NCBI GenBank assembly: GCA_033344875.1
Contig: JAWPMO010000001.1
Location: 4,613,595-4,677,594, forward strand
Direction: 5' to 3'
Source: Ilumatobacteraceae bacterium
GTDB taxonomy: Bacteria; Actinomycetota; Acidimicrobiia; Acidimicrobiales; Ilumatobacteraceae
DNA length: 64,000 nucleotides
Under the pieces are notes generated by a model. It made no database searches and was not told the origin of the DNA. It saw only the letters and a list, made by a program, of their open reading frames with translations. Below, one piece after another: positions 62,001 through 64,000 of the stretch. Numbering within the stretch: position 1 is the stretch's first letter; each line of letters opens with the position of its first letter. Both the position numbers and the translations under genes were made by a program.

Positions 62001-63788
62001 TTCATCGACCCGACCCCCGACGCTGCCACGGCACACGCAGAACGTCGGCGATTGTTCGAGCTGCCGAGGTCGAGTTGGGCCGACTACGACGAACGGCTGA
62101 TCTCCGAGGGTGGCGGCGTGTTCTCGCGGCGTTCGAAATCGATCGACCTCACGCCGCAGATGCAGGCGGCACTCGGTGTCTCCGACGAGTCGATGACCCC
62201 GAACCAGCTGATCAGCGCGGTGCTCCGAGCACCGGTCGATCTGCTCTGGAACGGTGGAGTCGGCACCTACATCAAGGCCTCGACCGAGACCAACGGTGAC
62301 GTCGGCGATCGCTCCAACGACGCGGTGCGCGTCGACGCGGCGACCCTTCGTTGCCGGATCATCGGTGAGGGCGGCAACCTGGGCGTGACCCAGCTCGGAC
62401 GTGTCGAGTACGCCCTGAACGGTGGGTTGATCTACACCGACGCGATCGACAACTCGGCCGGCGTCGACTGCAGCGATCACGAGGTCAACATCAAGATCCT
62501 GCTCGGTGCGGTGGTCGGACGCGGCGACATGACGCTGAAGCAGCGGAACGAGCTGCTCGAGCAGATGACCGACGAGGTGGCCGAACTCGTGCTCGACAAC
62601 AACAAGGCGCAGACGTTGGCGCTGATGATCGCCCGGCAGCAGGGCATGCCGATGGTCAACGTGCACGCCCGGTACCTCGACCAGCTCGAGTCGGAAGGCT
62701 GGCTCGACCGGGACCTCGAGTTCCTGCCGAGCGACAAGCAGATCGCCGAACGGCAGTTGAACGGCTCGGGCCTCCGCACCCCGGAGTTCGCCGTGATGAT
62801 CGCGTACACCAAGAACGCGAACATCTCCGAGATCATGACGACCGACCTGCCCGACGCCCCGCTGCTCGAGCACGACGTGATCGAGTACTTCCCGACCCCA
62901 CTCCGGGAGCGATTCAGGAACGACATCCTGCAACACCGGCTGCGGCGCGAGATCGCGGCGACACAGCTCGTCAATCAGATGGTGAACCTCTCGGGCATCT
63001 CCTACGACCACCGGATGACCGAGGACACCGGTGCGTCGGTGACCGACGTCGCCAGGGCGTGGTTGGTCGCCCGTGAGGTACTCGACTTCCCGGCCTGGTG
63101 GGAGGCCATCGGGGAGCTCGAACACCTGAGCGCCGACCGGCAGATGGAGCTCTATCTCGATTGTCGTCGATCGGCCGAGCGGACATCGCTCTGGTTCCTC
63201 CGTCACCGGCGCCCGCCGATCGGCATCGCCGCCGAAGTCGAGCGGTTCCGAGACGCCGTGCAGGCGGTCTCCGATGGTCTGCTCGACTGTCTCACCGGGC
63301 CGATGCGCGCCGAATCCGATCAACTCGCCGAGGAGCGGCGAGCCTGGTCGGTGCCGCCCGAACTCGCAGCTGCGTCGGCCAACTGGCGCCTGCTGCACAC
63401 CATCTTCGACGTGATCGAACTCGCCGATCGGGTCGACGTGCCGCCGCTGACCGCATGCGCCACCTACTGGGAGGTCTTCGACCGGCTCGATCTGATGTGG
63501 TTGTGGGACGCGGTCGGCACCCTGCCCCGGTCCGATCGGTGGCAGACCCAGGCTCGTGGCGCCCTGCGCGACGACCTGATGACCACGCTGGCGGAGCTGG
63601 CGGCGAGTGTGCTCGACGGGGGCGGCGGCACGGTCGACTCCTGGATCGGTGCGAACGAACGAGCCGTGCAGCGGGTGACCGCGCTGCTCACGCAGGTGCG
63701 GCGCGCCGACGCCTTCGACGTGACCAACCTGTCGGTCGCGCTGCGCCAGCTCCGCAACCTGGGGCTCACCTCACGTCACGAGGCCTGA
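59094..63788 (+). CDS. gdh2: NAD-specific glutamate dehydrogenase, 180-kDa class
   Basis: A 1,564-residue GDH of the large class. The N-terminal half holds ACT-like and helical regions ([20 protein letters not shown]); the core shows [36 protein letters not shown] at about residue 805 with the catalytic Lys, the NAD region GHxxAMG-type text ([20 protein letters not shown]) and [14 protein letters not shown]. ATG 59094 has AGGGGA five to ten bases upstream; the earlier open frame starts at TTG 59076. The enzyme oxidises glutamate to 2-oxoglutarate and ammonia and is catabolic in known species. It is divergent from the sigma-factor operon. Confidence 0.96.
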   Translation: [1564 protein letters not shown]

Positions 63789-63825
63789 GCGCGAGGCGAC
63801 CTCCACGGTGACGGTGCAGCGGTAG

Positions 63826-64000
<175 letters not shown>

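Overview
The window looks like chromosomal DNA of a high-GC actinobacterium of the Acidimicrobiia type, with an Ilumatobacter-like relative as the best guess. This is inferred from gene content only. The pointers are a NucS mismatch endonuclease, a mycothiol-type formaldehyde dehydrogenase, two F420-type enzymes, an SCO6745-family protein, strong G/C third-position bias, GTG starts, and mRNAs that often appear leaderless. It is dense housekeeping sequence with short accessory patches. No rRNA, tRNA, CRISPR array, prophage or complete insertion sequence was seen.

Layout. 1-4459: end of malQ, then treZ and treY facing each other (alpha-glucan to trehalose). 4479-14081: a CPBP protease facing away from the pyrH-frr-cdsA-dxr-rseP-ispG block (UMP kinase, ribosome recycling, lipid and isoprenoid synthesis). 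Between rseP and ispG lie a palindromic repeat, a small gene, a truncated nucleotidyltransferase and a nitroreductase. 14099-25000: manA, lipoproteins, a formaldehyde-detoxification pair, nucS, an AarF kinase, a histidine-rich protein with a duplicated unknown domain, a crotonase and a CysQ-like phosphatase. 25018-29929: dinB behind a LexA-type box, then the complete nadA-nadB-nadC NAD operon. 29938-35453: FKBP lipoprotein, second AarF kinase, secreted repeat protein, hydrolase, greA and a VOC protein. 35497-38179: leuB, ilvE and a DUF5995 gene. 38189-45770: nucleoside hydrolase, large secreted nuclease, ECF42 sigma factor with its YCII partner, ureohydrolase and a small acidic protein. 45771-48466: about 1 kb of structured non-coding DNA, then an attenuator and the citramalate synthase gene. 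49081-54101: LLM oxidoreductase, Bcp, then an accessory patch (GNAT, small monooxygenase, DUF3048 lipoprotein, VapBC). 54317-64000: DUF2237, F420 protein, purE-purK, VIT transporter, a sigma factor with a repeat-rich membrane protein, the giant NAD-glutamate dehydrogenase, and the start of gltX.

How the genes work together. leuB, ilvE and the citramalate synthase serve branched-chain amino-acid synthesis. The synthase is preceded by a 16-codon leader peptide carrying three Val and three Ile codons in a row, followed by two hairpins, the second ending in a T tract. That is a typical layout for a ribosome-mediated attenuator and points to isoleucine made through citramalate. cdsA, dxr, rseP and ispG form an envelope/isoprenoid block.

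The most unusual features are: the Val/Ile attenuator with a nearly leaderless leader peptide; three genes (vapC, an alpha/beta hydrolase, an ECF42 sigma factor) whose only or best start is CTG, each overlapping the upstream stop codon as CTGA; palindromic elements at 10715-10817 (with a second, covarying hairpin at 10898-10920) and 19476-19624 (one arm recurs near 33637); the duplicated histidine-rich domain protein; and the long non-coding interval at 45771-46690.
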